The notes: generated from the sequence alone by a model not told the origin. DNA of 64,000 bases from Argyresthia goedartella (GCA_949825045.1 OX463810.1:35598201-35662200), one strand, 5' to 3'. Counted from the stretch's first letter, positions 23,101 to 33,055 are shown. A program made the numbers and translations.

Positions 23101-23579
23101 TACGCTTTGAAGAGCTTGCGACGCTGTTCTGTAAAATTGAAATGACACTGAACTTGCGTCCGTTGTGCCCGCTCAGTTCGGATCCAAATGATTTGGAAGC
23201 GTTGACGCCGTGTTACTTCCTGATAGGTCAGCCCCTTAACGCCCTGCCAGAATACCCATTCGGTGATGTTAAGTTAAGTCGGTTAACTAGGTGGCAAATG
23301 TTGCAGCAGATGGCTCAAGATTTTTGGAAACGGTGGTCCCTTGAGTACTTGCACATCTTGCAGCAGCGCCTTAAGTGGACTGACCGGACGAGCCCCCCTC
23401 AAGTCGGTGATTTGGTGCTGATTAAGGATGCGAACCTGCCATCATTGAGATGGAGACGAGGACGGATCGTCAATTTGTACACGGGTCGGGATGGCACGCC
23501 TCGATCAGCAGAAGTCAAGGTGGGGGACTCGGTCCTCAAGAGAGCGGTCGCAACACTTTCTCGCCTTCCTATTGATTAG
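20175..23579 (+). pseudogene. BEL/Pao copy 2 Pol: protease, RT, RNase H, integrase, with in-frame gap
   Basis: 1134 codons. The protease active site LLDSGAQG lies near residue 25. RT follows, with FVADIRMMFRQM, TYGLQSSPYLEIRTL and the catalytic YVDD at 427-430. Right after ELVELL (about 452) the sequence jumps to HGFCDASEKGYGAA, the start of RNase H, so roughly 200 residues of thumb and connection usual in the family are missing without a frame change. RNase H (WTDSQIVLCWL) and integrase are complete: zinc site near 770-815, catalytic D839, D905 and E957, and a C-terminal domain ending LSRLPID. The start ATG is nominal; Pol is probably made by readthrough from Gag. The gap should abolish RT function. 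Confidence 0.88.
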
Positions 23580-23610
23580 GGACAGGTTCGGGCCTGTCCG
23601 GGCGGGTGAC

Positions 23611-23891
23611 TGTTTAATATTTATGCTTCGGAACGCACCGGTTTTTTCGTTGCGCAGATCGACCGCGAGTGATCGGGACATCACTAGCTGTCACTTGTAT
23701 AGAAACGAAATGACGAGTTAGAGATTACTTTTGCACATGGAGAAAAATGTCGGCGTCAAGCATTCGGGCCTTGGCTGTATGTTATTTGTAATAATTGTCT
23801 AACACAGGTATCGGGGCCTGGTCGGAATTTTAATTGTAATAATTACTACCAAGATTCCACGCCCTGTCGGTTAAGGCGTGGAATTTAATCA
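23611..23891 (+). repeat. 3' LTR of BEL/Pao copy 2, shortened
   Basis: 281 bp with the same ends as the 5' LTR. It lacks about 260 bp between taataat and ctaccaagattcc. The missing segment is present in the 5' LTR and in copy 1 (about 5260-5560), so the loss is in this LTR. Confidence 0.88.
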
Positions 23892-24118
23892 GTTGTAAAC
23901 AATTAGATGTGTACAGTTTTATTGCGCACTAGGACTCTCCTGTTGCACAATTTTTCCTGTCCTGCCTAGGTTTGCTGGTAGAAATCTCTCTTTAGAGATA
24001 AGCTCGCCTTTGCTCATAAAATGTTTTGTTACCTTACTATTAAGATTTCTGTGCAATAAAGAATAAAGAATAATGACGTGCATGAGACATAATTCGTGAT
24101 GAATATAAATATACCTTA

Positions 24119-27100
24119 ATTTTCTATTTAAGACGTAATATGGGATGTACATACATTTAAAAATACTTTGTACAAAACTTAAATATGCAAAAACATACAC
24201 ACACACACACACACAAACACACTAAGAAAATAAAGCGCCCCGGACCATATCAGATGCAAAGGTCCCCATCACGCTGGCGGCGTTTCCGCGCTGCACTGCG
24301 AGGGAGATCCTCTGCATAAGATAGGACCCGGAGCGGCGGTCATAGCCACAGTCCCTCAAGCGGCGCCCTATTTCCCTAATGAATGCCTTGCCCTGCACTC
24401 CCCAGACCCCGGTGGTTTCTATGGCAAGCGGGACGAATATATACTGGCCCAAAAGCACAGAGTACTTTTGGGTCTTCATCCTCGCTGCCTCTTCGGCTGC
24501 GGCCCCCGGGGTGGTCACGGTCGATGCCAGGTGGGACGGAGCGAATGTGCAGACACACGTTGCATCCCAAAGCAATGACCATCCCCTCTCCCACGGGATC
24601 ATGGTCAGGCCATCCGGGCGTTTCCCATCGGTACGGCACAGCCCCGCGGGCTCCAATACACAAGGTATATTGGCTGTTACAAGAGCCCGCTTGACGATGT
24701 CATTGATAGAGGAGTGCCGGGAAAGCCTGCCCGCGCTTCGAACGCAGTGAAGGCCGTGCCGACCATGAACGTCCACACCCGCACCACACACACAGGTATG
24801 AGACTGGCAGATGTCACAGCCAAGGCGCAAGGCCACAGCCACGCGCAACGTGTCATTGTCCAGAAATGTTCCTAGTTGTGGAGAAGGCAAGGCGTGGAGC
24901 CAGAGCCCTGACTCTGGCTGCGAAACTGCGCGCAGTCGTGCCAGCTCGACCCCCGAACTCTGGTCCAATAACTCGTTAAGCGTGACTCCACACGATAACT
25001 CATCCCAATTACGTTGTGAGTGCGGGTGCTGGGGCGGAGTGCTACCAGGACACCAATCATGCCATAACCCTAATGCCTCCTCCGCGAAGGGGATACGAAA
25101 ACCATCACCATGGATATTTAAAATAAGAGTGACATGGTCTCGCACCCCATGCGACGAAGACAAGAAGGCCGGCAGCTCGGTGTCGCGCAACCGTCGAATG
25201 CCTAAACCACCGTGCCTGATGGGCAAAGCTGCTTGGCACCACTGAGAGGAAGTCATTTCGATATTTATAATCGATTCTAATGAGGTCTTCAGTACGTTAT
25301 CATACTCAGTGGATTCCTCCCTACAAAGCCACGTCGGAGCCGTACGCAACGTGTATGTAAGCCTGGGAATTGACAGACAACTCCTCAGGATTGTTAGTGC
25401 GACGTGGGCTGGGAGTTGTTGTAAGTGATCCTTGTATGCCAAGAGAGCTCTTGTTTTGGCCGATAAGACACCCGGGATACCCTCGGGGAAGACTGGTGCA
25501 CCCAATAAAGTAAAGTTGGATTTATCCAGTAATCTTAACCCTGGGGCTACGGAATAGACTTCTGATAGCACTTCCGGGGAGACCTGGCTGGAACAGGGGT
25601 ATAATTCGCATTTCTGTGGATTCACTTCAAGCCCCAACCTCGCTAACCCCTCGACAAGTGCTCTCAGATCCTCGATCACTACTTCCGGGCTGCCTCCGAT
25701 GGTACCGTCATCCAAATACCATACGTTTAGAGGTGACCGCAAGGTGGACACTACATTCTGAATTGCGAGGCTAAATATTAAAGGTCCCAAAGGATCACCT
25801 TGCTGCGCCCCCACCTGAGACTCCACCAACTTGTCTCCTGAAAATAAGTTACTCGATCTGTAATAACATTGGTGTAGAAACGGGTACAATGCAGGAACTT
25901 TCTCCTTTATCATGGACAAAATTGAGTCGCGCTCAACTGCATTAAAAGCGTTGCGAAGATCGACCTTTACTACAATATTATTTGTATCGGCCTCATACAG
26001 GGCAAAGGCCCGAGTAGCATGTATAGCCGCCTCGCAACCCAAGGGTACGCCAAAACCCAATTGGCGGGGCTGCAGAAATGAAGCCATCTCCTCTCTTACG
26101 GCGCGGCACCCTAGCTTAGCCACTAAGCGACGGATCACACTGCCTATGGCAATAGGCCGTAAGCCTCCATCCTTTTTTCGAAGGGCACACAATGAGGCAC
26201 CGTATAAAAAAGGACAAACTTCCCTATTTACCTCGCCTTTCAGCATGAAATTCGCCAAACTACAAACTGAGGCCAAGAGTTTTCCACCGTTGTCGCCCGC
26301 AGCAGCCGACGTCAGCTCTTTAAGGTGTTCAGGGCGCAGCCCGTCCAAGCCTGCCGCGGAACCATTAGAAAATGATGCGACAGCCTCGGAGACGTCCGAC
26401 ACTTCCACAGAAAGGAACTTGTCTGAGGAGGTCGGCTCTGGTGGGAAATCTAAAGAACGACCCGGAGAGGGATGTTTGAGGCGCAAGGCTTCCAATGTCT
26501 CCTCACTATTGTCAGCTACTGAGCAGTCAGACATTAAGATCCTTACCGCTCCACCTAGGTCCCCATCATAAACCTTCGTTTCCACTGCCCTATAAAAGGA
26601 TCGGCGACTAAACGCCCTTATACTGGGCCGCGGATCTGACGTGACCAACCCTTGCGTACCCTGTGTGCTGATATTGTAAATATTTTCTTTCACTTTGGAA
26701 GTCAGCGACTGACTCCGATTGTCGGAGGAAGGGACTCTTAGGCATTTGAATGAAAAAGTTAGAAGGGCAAACCAGTCCTCCGTCGAGTTGTTCTGAACGC
26801 AGTGGTCAATCAATTGTGACAACTTCCCGGCGGCAAGACTTCTTGCACCCTTAGGAATATGTTTAAGGACCCTTACATTCGCCCTCAACAATGGTAACTG
26901 ACCAAAAACTGGAGTGAGCACTTCACCATCACCAAGAACAGCCTGAGACTGTTGCGAATGCAGACCCCTGTGTACCCTACTTATATGCACGTTCAAGCCC
27001 CGGGGAAAATTAAACTGCCTTGAGGAACCGGGACAATGAGGACACAGTGACAGAGTGAGCATCTGGAACTAATTAACTAAACACAAATTGTAAAATAAGA

Positions 27101-27712
27101 TTAAATGAAACAATATTACCTCCATGTAAAATCCTTAAACTAAATCAAATCTATATAAAAAGTAACATTTAAAAATAAATTGTCTTGGTAAAACTGATCA
27201 GTCTTCGGTCGACTGCCCAACCGGCAACTCTGCGCTTTAAATTCCGTGGCCGTGTGCCGGGCGGGGGCGGAAGGGCGCTGGCCGGAAGCGGCACGGTGTC
27301 GGACTGAGGCGGCAGGGAGCCGGGCTTAGGCGGCAGGTTGGGAAATGTTCAGAGCCACCCAAGGCAAGGATAGCATTCCTCGGACAGGAATCTGGCTCCT
27401 CGTTTCCCGTAACATCCGCAAGTCCAGGGATCTAATCCAGCACAATTTATAAGCCCTTTTACGCAGGTGATGAATATCGTGGCAGATGCTGTCACTTCAC
27501 TGCTTCACTGTGAGTCACGTTATATCAGGAATAATTAGAAGAACCTGTATGAGTTAAATTGGTAAATTGTGCACTTCTGTAGAATCTTTAGTAGATAATT
27601 CACGAAAATTTGGATATAAACGAGCAAAATAGATGATTTTATAATTATTTTCTAGTTCAGAGCTTGTTTACACAACATGACATTGACAAGATTATATATG
27701 ATATACCTTATC
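24119..27712 (-). mobile_element. LINE with restriction-like endonuclease, apparently complete
   Basis: It interrupts the 5' LTR of the minus-strand LTR element. ACCTTA lies on both sides (24113-24118 and 27713-27718). A longer match, ATATACCTTA, is present at 24109-24118 and 27701-27710, followed by an extra ACCTTATC, which suggests target-derived bases added at the 5' junction. On the minus strand there is a 650-bp 5' region, GC-rich near 27240-27330, one long ORF, and a short 3' UTR of about 100 bp with a TG run and no poly(A). Confidence 0.85.
24222..27062 (-). CDS. Reverse transcriptase with N-terminal zinc finger and C-terminal restriction-like endonuclease
   Basis: 946 residues, no internal stop or frameshift. 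Residues 7-31 form a C2H2 finger (C7, C10, H26, H31). RT spans about 220-530: SAAGLDGLRPEHLKEL, motif A VKVDLRNAFNAVERD with D368, motif B AQQGDPLGPLIFSLAIQ, motif C YLDD at 449-452, motif D GLEVNPQKCEL, motif E LLGAPVF. A thumb and linker follow to 740. A cysteine/histidine cluster (C749, C752, C757, C759, H769, C773) precedes the endonuclease core KRPDG (814-818), WDAT (D833) and MKTQKY (862-867), the PD-(D/E)XK pattern of R2-like elements. The protein would nick its target and prime reverse transcription there. The single-ORF plan matches RLE-type LINEs. I cannot assign the clade (R2, R4/Dong, Hero, CRE or another). ATG 27062 lies just before the finger; no upstream in-frame start is evident. 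Confidence 0.88.
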   Translation of the reverse strand: MLTLSLCPHCPGSSRQFNFPRGLNVHISRVHRGLHSQQSQAVLGDGEVLTPVFGQLPLLRANVRVLKHIPKGARSLAAGKLSQLIDHCVQNNSTEDWFALLTFSFKCLRVPSSDNRSQSLTSKVKENIYNISTQGTQGLVTSDPRPSIRAFSRRSFYRAVETKVYDGDLGGAVRILMSDCSVADNSEETLEALRLKHPSPGRSLDFPPEPTSSDKFLSVEVSDVSEAVASFSNGSAAGLDGLRPEHLKELTSAAAGDNGGKLLASVCSLANFMLKGEVNREVCPFLYGASLCALRKKDGGLRPIAIGSVIRRLVAKLGCRAVREEMASFLQPRQLGFGVPLGCEAAIHATRAFALYEADTNNIVVKVDLRNAFNAVERDSILSMIKEKVPALYPFLHQCYYRSSNLFSGDKLVESQVGAQQGDPLGPLIFSLAIQNVVSTLRSPLNVWYLDDGTIGGSPEVVIEDLRALVEGLARLGLEVNPQKCELYPCSSQVSPEVLSEVYSVAPGLRLLDKSNFTLLGAPVFPEGIPGVLSAKTRALLAYKDHLQQLPAHVALTILRSCLSIPRLTYTLRTAPTWLCREESTEYDNVLKTSLESIINIEMTSSQWCQAALPIRHGGLGIRRLRDTELPAFLSSSHGVRDHVTLILNIHGDGFRIPFAEEALGLWHDWCPGSTPPQHPHSQRNWDELSCGVTLNELLDQSSGVELARLRAVSQPESGLWLHALPSPQLGTFLDNDTLRVAVALRLGCDICQSHTCVCGAGVDVHGRHGLHCVRSAGRLSRHSSINDIVKRALVTANIPCVLEPAGLCRTDGKRPDGLTMIPWERGWSLLWDATCVCTFAPSHLASTVTTPGAAAEEAARMKTQKYSVLLGQYIFVPLAIETTGVWGVQGKAFIREIGRRLRDCGYDRRSGSYLMQRISLAVQRGNAASVMGTFASDMVRGALFS

Positions 27713-27783
27713 ACCTTATCTGTGACGGTCGTCAACTTATCTTACATTACGTGAAAATATGACTAACATAGTCGACCGGCACA

Positions 27784-28260
27784 CTTTGCTTAATTATAAA
27801 ACACAAATTGCCGTGTTTAGTTTGTCCTGATATAACCGCAACGTGCGTAAACGCCGGGCCGGTCAACAAGCGCGCGCGCACCGAGTCCCCGTTATTGTGA
27901 GCGCGGTAGCAAAGCGATACAAGGTCACAGTTTCATTGAATTTTAAGTTATTTTAACTGTTTTTATTGCTCCAGTGTCTTGTAAAATCGGAGTTGTTGTT
28001 GTTCGGAGTATTAACACCGAAACGAATTATGCTTTTTATGAAAAGCCTTTTTTCCAAATTGAAGTAAATGCGACTTGTGCCTTTTCTTAATGCTAAATGT
28101 TTTGAGAAAGGGGCCCTGCTGAAAACCAGCGCTGTGCAGCTCATGCTCACGCTATGCTGAGGTTGGCCCTTTTGCTATTTATTATGTTTGTTTATTATTT
28201 AATCGAATGTTTGGCAATAAATGATTTTCATTCTTTCTTTTCTTTCTTTAAATAGCTACG
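27784..28260. other. Flank of the nest, possible LINE tail at its end
   Basis: Starts with the CTTTG duplication. A GC-rich patch (27850-27900) contains gcgcgcgcgc. The right end reads ggcaataaatgattttcattctttctttt, an aataaa followed by a tctt-type repeat, like the 3' tail of a plus-strand LINE. No coding remnant was recognised. Confidence 0.4.
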
Positions 28261-29929
28261 GCATAACTTTACAAAACAATAGCCTGTATAGCCGCATGCT
28301 GTTTCTGTAAGACTTCATTGACGTTTGGTCACAGTGGCAAGCCGGGACTGGTAGATCTTGGTGCAGCATGCAGATGGTGTGGCAGGTGAACAATAGAAAT
28401 CCGTTTTGATTATGTGACGATAATATTCACAGCTCCTGAAAATGGGTAGGTTTCATAATTTTTATACGCGACCTTTTTGGATTTGGTGGGTGTAGATTTA
28501 CACCTCCTGAACGGTGATCGGTTTTCTTCACTGACGTTTAAATAACACATAAAAAAACGCGTGCCTATGTTCCAATATGGGTGGCAGAGGCCCAGTCTTT
28601 ATATACCCCTTTTGACGTGCAAGGGGGGCTAAACTGTCGCCGCAGCCCTTTGCATCTTCTTCAATATTGGTTTGTTCAATACTCAGCTACTTAACATATG
28701 ATTTTTCTATGAAAGTTGGCGCCAAATTTTCCCGCCATACTTGCCGCCTCAAGATGGCGTCACATAAATTACGAAATGTGCTCGCACTCAGGGTATTGAT
28801 TCTACTATATTACACTGGAATCGTTTACCACGGCACCGAAATAATCTGAGAAAGATTTTCAGAACTCCATACGTTTTGGGCTAGGCGATCATCTGCTGAT
28901 TTGTCATTCTTTGTTTTCAGACAAACTAATTAATAATGTTTTGGAATGTGTTTGGATGGATACGCTGGTTACGCTAAGGATGTCAGTGGAAAAAATTAAC
29001 GATTGATTTTTTTGAAACTCTTTTTTGTGAAGCTAAAAGTTTTGGCGTTCGAAGGGCCGAAAGTCTATTTAAACATGAGTTTTACCCGTTAAATGAATAT
29101 CCGTGCACAAAATACGATTTTTGGGCATTTCAGGTTCGTTGTCGGTCTATCTTTCCATCCGTCCGTCTATCCAATTTTATTTTCTCTCTTTCAAAACCCT
29201 TTTCTCAGGAACACGTGAAGGTGTCATCAAGTTGAAACTGATATCAATTACTCATGTATTCAGAGCCACAGAACTGTGAAAAAATCAAACTCCTTAGTAA
29301 ACTCAATCAAAAGATATGTCGCAATATTGTCGCATATTTTGACACTATTTAGGAAATCAAAATTTATCTAATAGGGTACTTTCCAAGGCCTAATGGCCCA
29401 TTATATAATCATGAGATTTGATAAGAAGCAAGATCCATATAACACAACTAAAGAAAAAACAAGTAAACCGTAAATTTGTAATTACATCACGAAAAAACGC
29501 GTAGATGAAAAGAACCAAAAATACACCTATTGTATGGCAATCACATTATTAACAAAAAATGTGCGTGGATCATGATTGATTTTTAAAGTTAAGTTTCAAG
29601 TGGAGCGGAGGTATCATGTAACACGTGTTTCAATACTTTATGAATATGTTTGTCACTCCCATACAGTAATTACCCAGAATTACTGCCTTAATGATGGAGA
29701 TACGAAAATGACTGTGTTGCATTGTCGTGGCATAGCTTGAAAATTACTTTTACCCTAATGGTTACTGTCATTCCCCAACAACAACACCTTTCCCCTAGAA
29801 ACTTATGGTCGTAAACGTAAAAAATGTTTAAGTCTCACATAGTTACCTGTAAGCAGCCGATCATACATCGAGTCAATGCACTGGGGATTATATGATAAGA
29901 AATAAATGTAATAATAAATTAATGAGTAA
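28261..29929. other. Long AT-rich stretch, mostly unassigned
   Basis: No gene found. At 28553-28640 a GC-richer block (ggtggcagaggcccagtc; caaggggggctaaactg) looks like part of a dispersed repeat. At 29140-29290 a block with tccatccgtccgtctatcc and gtgtcatcaagttgaaactg resembles 47460-47570. Both classes are uncertain. Confidence 0.4.
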
Positions 29930-30170
29930 GATTAAGCCATAATCCATCACGCTGGCTCAGTGCGGATTGATGGAGGGGTTTTTACGACTACTACTACCGA
30001 GTAGCGAAAGTAGCCGGGACCTACAGATTAACGTGTCATCCGAAATACTGAACATCCGATAATATACATAAGAATAATTAATTATTTCATTGGTACATGG
30101 TCATGATTAGAACCTGCATCTCTCATGTGAGAAGGAAGCCTGAAACCGATTAGACAACGGAAATTATGAG
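29930..30170 (-). repeat. SINE-like repeat with family C head
   Basis: Contains ctggctcagtgcggattga and gtagccgggacc, and ends with a minus-strand tRNA-like head (tggtcatgattagaacctgc ... gaaaccgattagacaacgg, 30088-30165). Similar phrases are common in moth SINEs from general knowledge. Confidence 0.5.
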
Positions 30171-30674
30171 GATGAGTAAAAAAAAACTGCGGCCGTATGT
30201 TCCTTTTGGAAAGTTGTCCGTTGTGATGGATCATTGCCCAAAATATGGCCAGCTAATTAAAATCACCTGTATAAGTTTGTAGGAGTAAACTCACCGTCGT
30301 GCCATGAGCCATTAATTTAGAATAATCCTAATTGCATACAGTAGAATTGAGACCCTGATCGTTACTAAGTACATCACTGTATAGCATAGTGTGCGATATT
30401 TAGTACGGGCCCCAGCGCCGCACTTAATAGAAAACTTGCCTCAAATAATATCTGATAATATGTTAGAAGCTGGCAAAATTTACGACTGCGGTCAAGAAAT
30501 CTAAGAAAGGATGGAGTTTCTTCAGTTTTTTAATCAAAATGGGATGTGAAAATGGGTAAGTGAGGTAAATTGCTCTACCGTGGGTTTTGACTACGTTGGA
30601 AAGTAAGAGGGAAAAATAAGCGTTTCTTTCTATACCAGGGTGAACATATTTTTTTGGCGAGAATGGTCGTTATA
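30171..30674. other. Unassigned sequence
   Basis: No frame or repeat that I can name. Confidence 0.4.
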
Positions 30675-30965
30675 TTTTATACTAGCTTTTGCCCTTGGCT
30701 TCGCCCGCGTGGTATTAGGTTTTACCTCATGCTTTGGAATGTGCTAGAAGAGGGAGTAAATGATTTCACGACTGTTTCTAATAGGCTTAGCTCGTGGGCC
30801 AGTAATCTGCTTACTATCTAAGTAAATAATTAAGTACTCCCTTTTCTGGCATGTTCCAAAGCATGATATTAAGCCGAATAGGACCTATAACCGCTGGTAG
30901 AAGCTATAAGCTATATACACCTTCCTTCAAATTTCAGAGCAATATCTGTTCTTCCAGCAAGTAAA
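30675..30965 (+). repeat. Dispersed repeat starting 'ctagcttttgccc'
   Basis: Begins tatactagcttttgcccttggcttcgcccgcgtgg, a phrase common at one end of lepidopteran dispersed repeats. An inverted pair, catgctttggaatgtgc (30729) and cacgttccaaagcatg-like (30848), lies inside. No coding. Confidence 0.45.
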
Positions 30966-31009
30966 ATATTTGAAAAGAATATTCTCAATCAAATGCTTTT
31001 ACACTTCAA

Positions 31010-31220
31010 TCGTACAAAACAACTCCACGCCGAACAATAAATTTCTTTCATTTTCTATTTTCATTAGTAGCGTATCATGATCAACGCAATCAAATGCCTT
31101 CGACAGATCGTAAAAACACCGATAGCATCCTGTGCTTCCTCCCATGCAGAATAAATATGAGATATAAGGGTAATAGCTGCATCCGTAGTCGATTTACCCT
31201 TAGTGAAACCGTATCGTTTG
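31010..31220 (-). pseudogene. LINE reverse transcriptase fragment, minus strand
   Basis: On the minus strand it reads YGFTKGKSTTDAAITLIS, then WEEAQDAIGVF, a 1-base shift, and DLSKAFDCVDHDTLL, the motif A region of Jockey-type RTs. The piece is about 70 codons and ends at both sides without further motifs. It lies in opposite orientation to the next LINE. Confidence 0.7.
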
Positions 31221-31257
31221 GCGTGATGAATTATAAGTTGCAGAATGATTATGTTGA

Positions 31258-33055
31258 ATCTTGATGTACTCTATATTTTTAAATCCAGTCTCACCTTTTG
31301 AAATTTTTCAAACAATTAAATCATTAAAAAATAAAAATAGCGCAGGGTACGATGAGATTAACACTAAGGTTATTGTGGTAATTATATGTGGTAATTCTAT
31401 TAGCTCCAGTTCTATGCGACATAATAAATAAGTGCTTGCAGTACGGCAAATTTCCAGAAGAATTGAAAATAGGAGTAGTAAAACCCCTATTTAAAAAACG
31501 AGACAAACTAAATATGAATAATTATAGGCCTGTTGCACTAATACCTTTAATTGGAAAAATATTTGAGAAAGTAATACATTAACCTATATATACATACTTT
31601 GAGAGAAATAATTTGTTTGCACCAGAACAAAAAGGGTTCAGGAAGAATAAAACTATAAATATGGCAATCTATGATTTTCTTGCACCAATACTAACCAATG
31701 TTGATAAAAGAAATCCCTTGGTGATTATTCTTATGGACTTGAGTAAGGCTTTCGATTTTGTGAACCACGAAATCCTCTTAAATAAACTATATAACTACGG
31801 GATAAGAGGTAACGCGATCAATCTGGTAAAATCATATCTGGAAAAACGAAAACAAATAACAGAAATAAATAGCATATGCATTGAAGCCAAAGCTGAACAG
31901 AATTACGTCTCCAACCCAAGAGAATTAAAGCGTGGAGTACCTTAAGGTAGTGTCACGGGGCCTTTATTATTTCTAGCGTACATAAACGACATGCCGAAAG
32001 CGACAAATCATCCCATGGTGCTATTTGCGGATGATGGTACAGTTATAATTTCTTGCGATGACCCAAATAACTTTGAAAATTAAATCATTACTACCCTAAA
32101 CACCATTATTAAATGGCTCGACAGTAATAATCTAATGATAAATATTGACAAAACCAAAATAATTAACTTTAAAAATATACAAAATACATTGACTACTAAT
32201 ATTGACATTAACCACTCTGGCAAAAAGTTGAACAAACAGAGGTGACAAAATTTTTAGGAATAGATATTGATAGCAATCTTAAATGGAAAACACAAATAGA
32301 ATCCACATGTAAAAAGCTGAATAAATTTTCATACGCATTGTATGTAAACTTTCGAAACCGGTCAGTGAGGATGCAGTATTACTAGCTTACAATGGATATG
32401 TAGGCTCCACTCTTCGATTTGGAATATTTTTTGGGGTAACGGGGTATCGAAAGAAAAAGTCTTGGTAGCACAAAAAAGATGTATAATATCTATATGCGGC
32501 TTACGTCGCAGAGACAGCTGTAAGCCTCACTTTAGGAGGCTAAATACTTTGACGTTTCCTTCGTTGTACATTTATGAGGTAGCTGTTTTCTTCAAAACAA
32601 ATTTAATTTATTTATTTATTTATTTTCTTTAATAATTACATAAGTAAACGCCACAAATCAAAAATTCATATGCCCCAACATAATACCACTTTATTTAAAA
32701 ACAATATCTACGGCATGGCACCTATAGTTTATAACAAGCTGCCGGATAATGTGCGTAATATAGAACACTATTTAGGAGGGAATTAAGAAAGTTACTTATC
32801 AAGAAGGCATATTATACGTTAAATGAATTCATAAATGACCCAACAATATAATAATAATAATAATGAATATATGTAGAATTATAATGTCAATATCCAATAT
32901 ACTAATGAATTACTCATAGAAAATTTTATGTTAAGTTAAGTTGCATGTACTGTACTTTTACATACTAAATATTTGTGTACCCTAAGGCGAACAACTATAC
33001 CTACTGTTCCAACATATTTTACCTATGTTTAACAAATAAATGATTTGATTTGATT
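31258..33055 (+). pseudogene. 5'-truncated Jockey-like LINE, decayed RT
   Basis: It opens with FLNPVSPFEIFQTIKSLKN, continues through YRPVALIPLIGKIFEKVI, a stop, GFRKNKTINMAIYDFL, motif A MDLSKAFDFVNHEIL, motif B with TAA in place of the glutamine codon (RGVP, stop, GSVTGPLLF at about 31942), and motif C FADD. Several later stops and shifts follow before the C-terminal pattern YGMAPIVYNKLPDNVRN. An AT-rich insertion of about 40 bp with ttta repeats sits at 32600-32640. The tail is made of gattt units near 33050. It is non-functional and older than the LINEs at 3767 and 14588. Confidence 0.8.

Larger units (their letters stand above)
17094..23891 (+). mobile_element. BEL/Pao LTR retrotransposon copy 2, near full length
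   Basis: The termini are TGTTTAATAT and TTTAATCA, flanked by a perfect 5-bp duplication GTTGT (17089-17093 and 23892-23896). The target is a LINE 3' UTR. Order: 5' LTR, 678-bp leader, Gag in two frames, Pol with protease, RT, RNase H and integrase, then a shorter 3' LTR. Gag frameshifts, a stop between Gag and Pol and an in-frame gap between RT and RNase H make it non-autonomous. Confidence 0.93.
14588..24070 (+). mobile_element. 5'-truncated CR1/Jockey-type LINE, interrupted by BEL/Pao copy 2
   Basis: The LINE starts at 14588 and ends with aataaagaataaagaa at 24070, flanked by TAATG (14583-14587 and 24071-24075). Removing the BEL/Pao element and one copy of its target duplication leaves about 2.68 kb. 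It begins inside the APE endonuclease and includes RT and the 3' UTR. It belongs to the same family as 3767-5238; the 3' UTR part after the BEL/Pao element (23892-24070) carries the hairpin module at 23971-24011. Confidence 0.9.
12901..27783 (-). mobile_element. Non-autonomous LTR retrotransposon (minus), holding three later insertions
   Basis: Two ~250-bp direct repeats form the LTRs: 12901-13151, and a broken copy at 14445-14587 + 24071-24118 + 27713-27783. The whole unit is bounded by the 5-bp duplication CTTTG (12896-12900 and 27784-27788). On the minus strand the first LTR is followed by a primer-binding-site-like TGGTGACCCGACTTTTGA, and the other LTR is preceded by a purine run AAAGGGGGGAG, as in Ty3/gypsy-type elements. 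The internal region is only 1293 bp, without a recognisable gene, so the element must have used proteins from a relative. It is the oldest layer of the nest. Confidence 0.85.
14445..27783 (-). repeat. 5' LTR of the LTR element, broken into three pieces
   Basis: The pieces 14445-14587, 24071-24118 and 27713-27783 reassemble in order to match 12901-13151. The first break is the plus-strand LINE (duplication TAATG). The second is the endonuclease-bearing LINE (ACCTTA repeated on both sides). Confidence 0.85.

Noticed and set aside
10..23700. Many minus-strand frames of 60-180 codons across both BEL/Pao copies
   Set aside because: They lie opposite the Gag and Pol frames and duplicate between the two copies only because the copies are alike.
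24379..26571. Plus-strand frames of 100-219 codons opposite the RLE LINE
   Set aside because: They mirror the 946-codon ORF and contain no known motif.
27230..27480. Possible CpG-island-like promoter of a host gene
   Set aside because: It lies within the inferred 5' region of the RLE LINE, between its ORF and its junction with the LTR, so it is better explained as part of that element.
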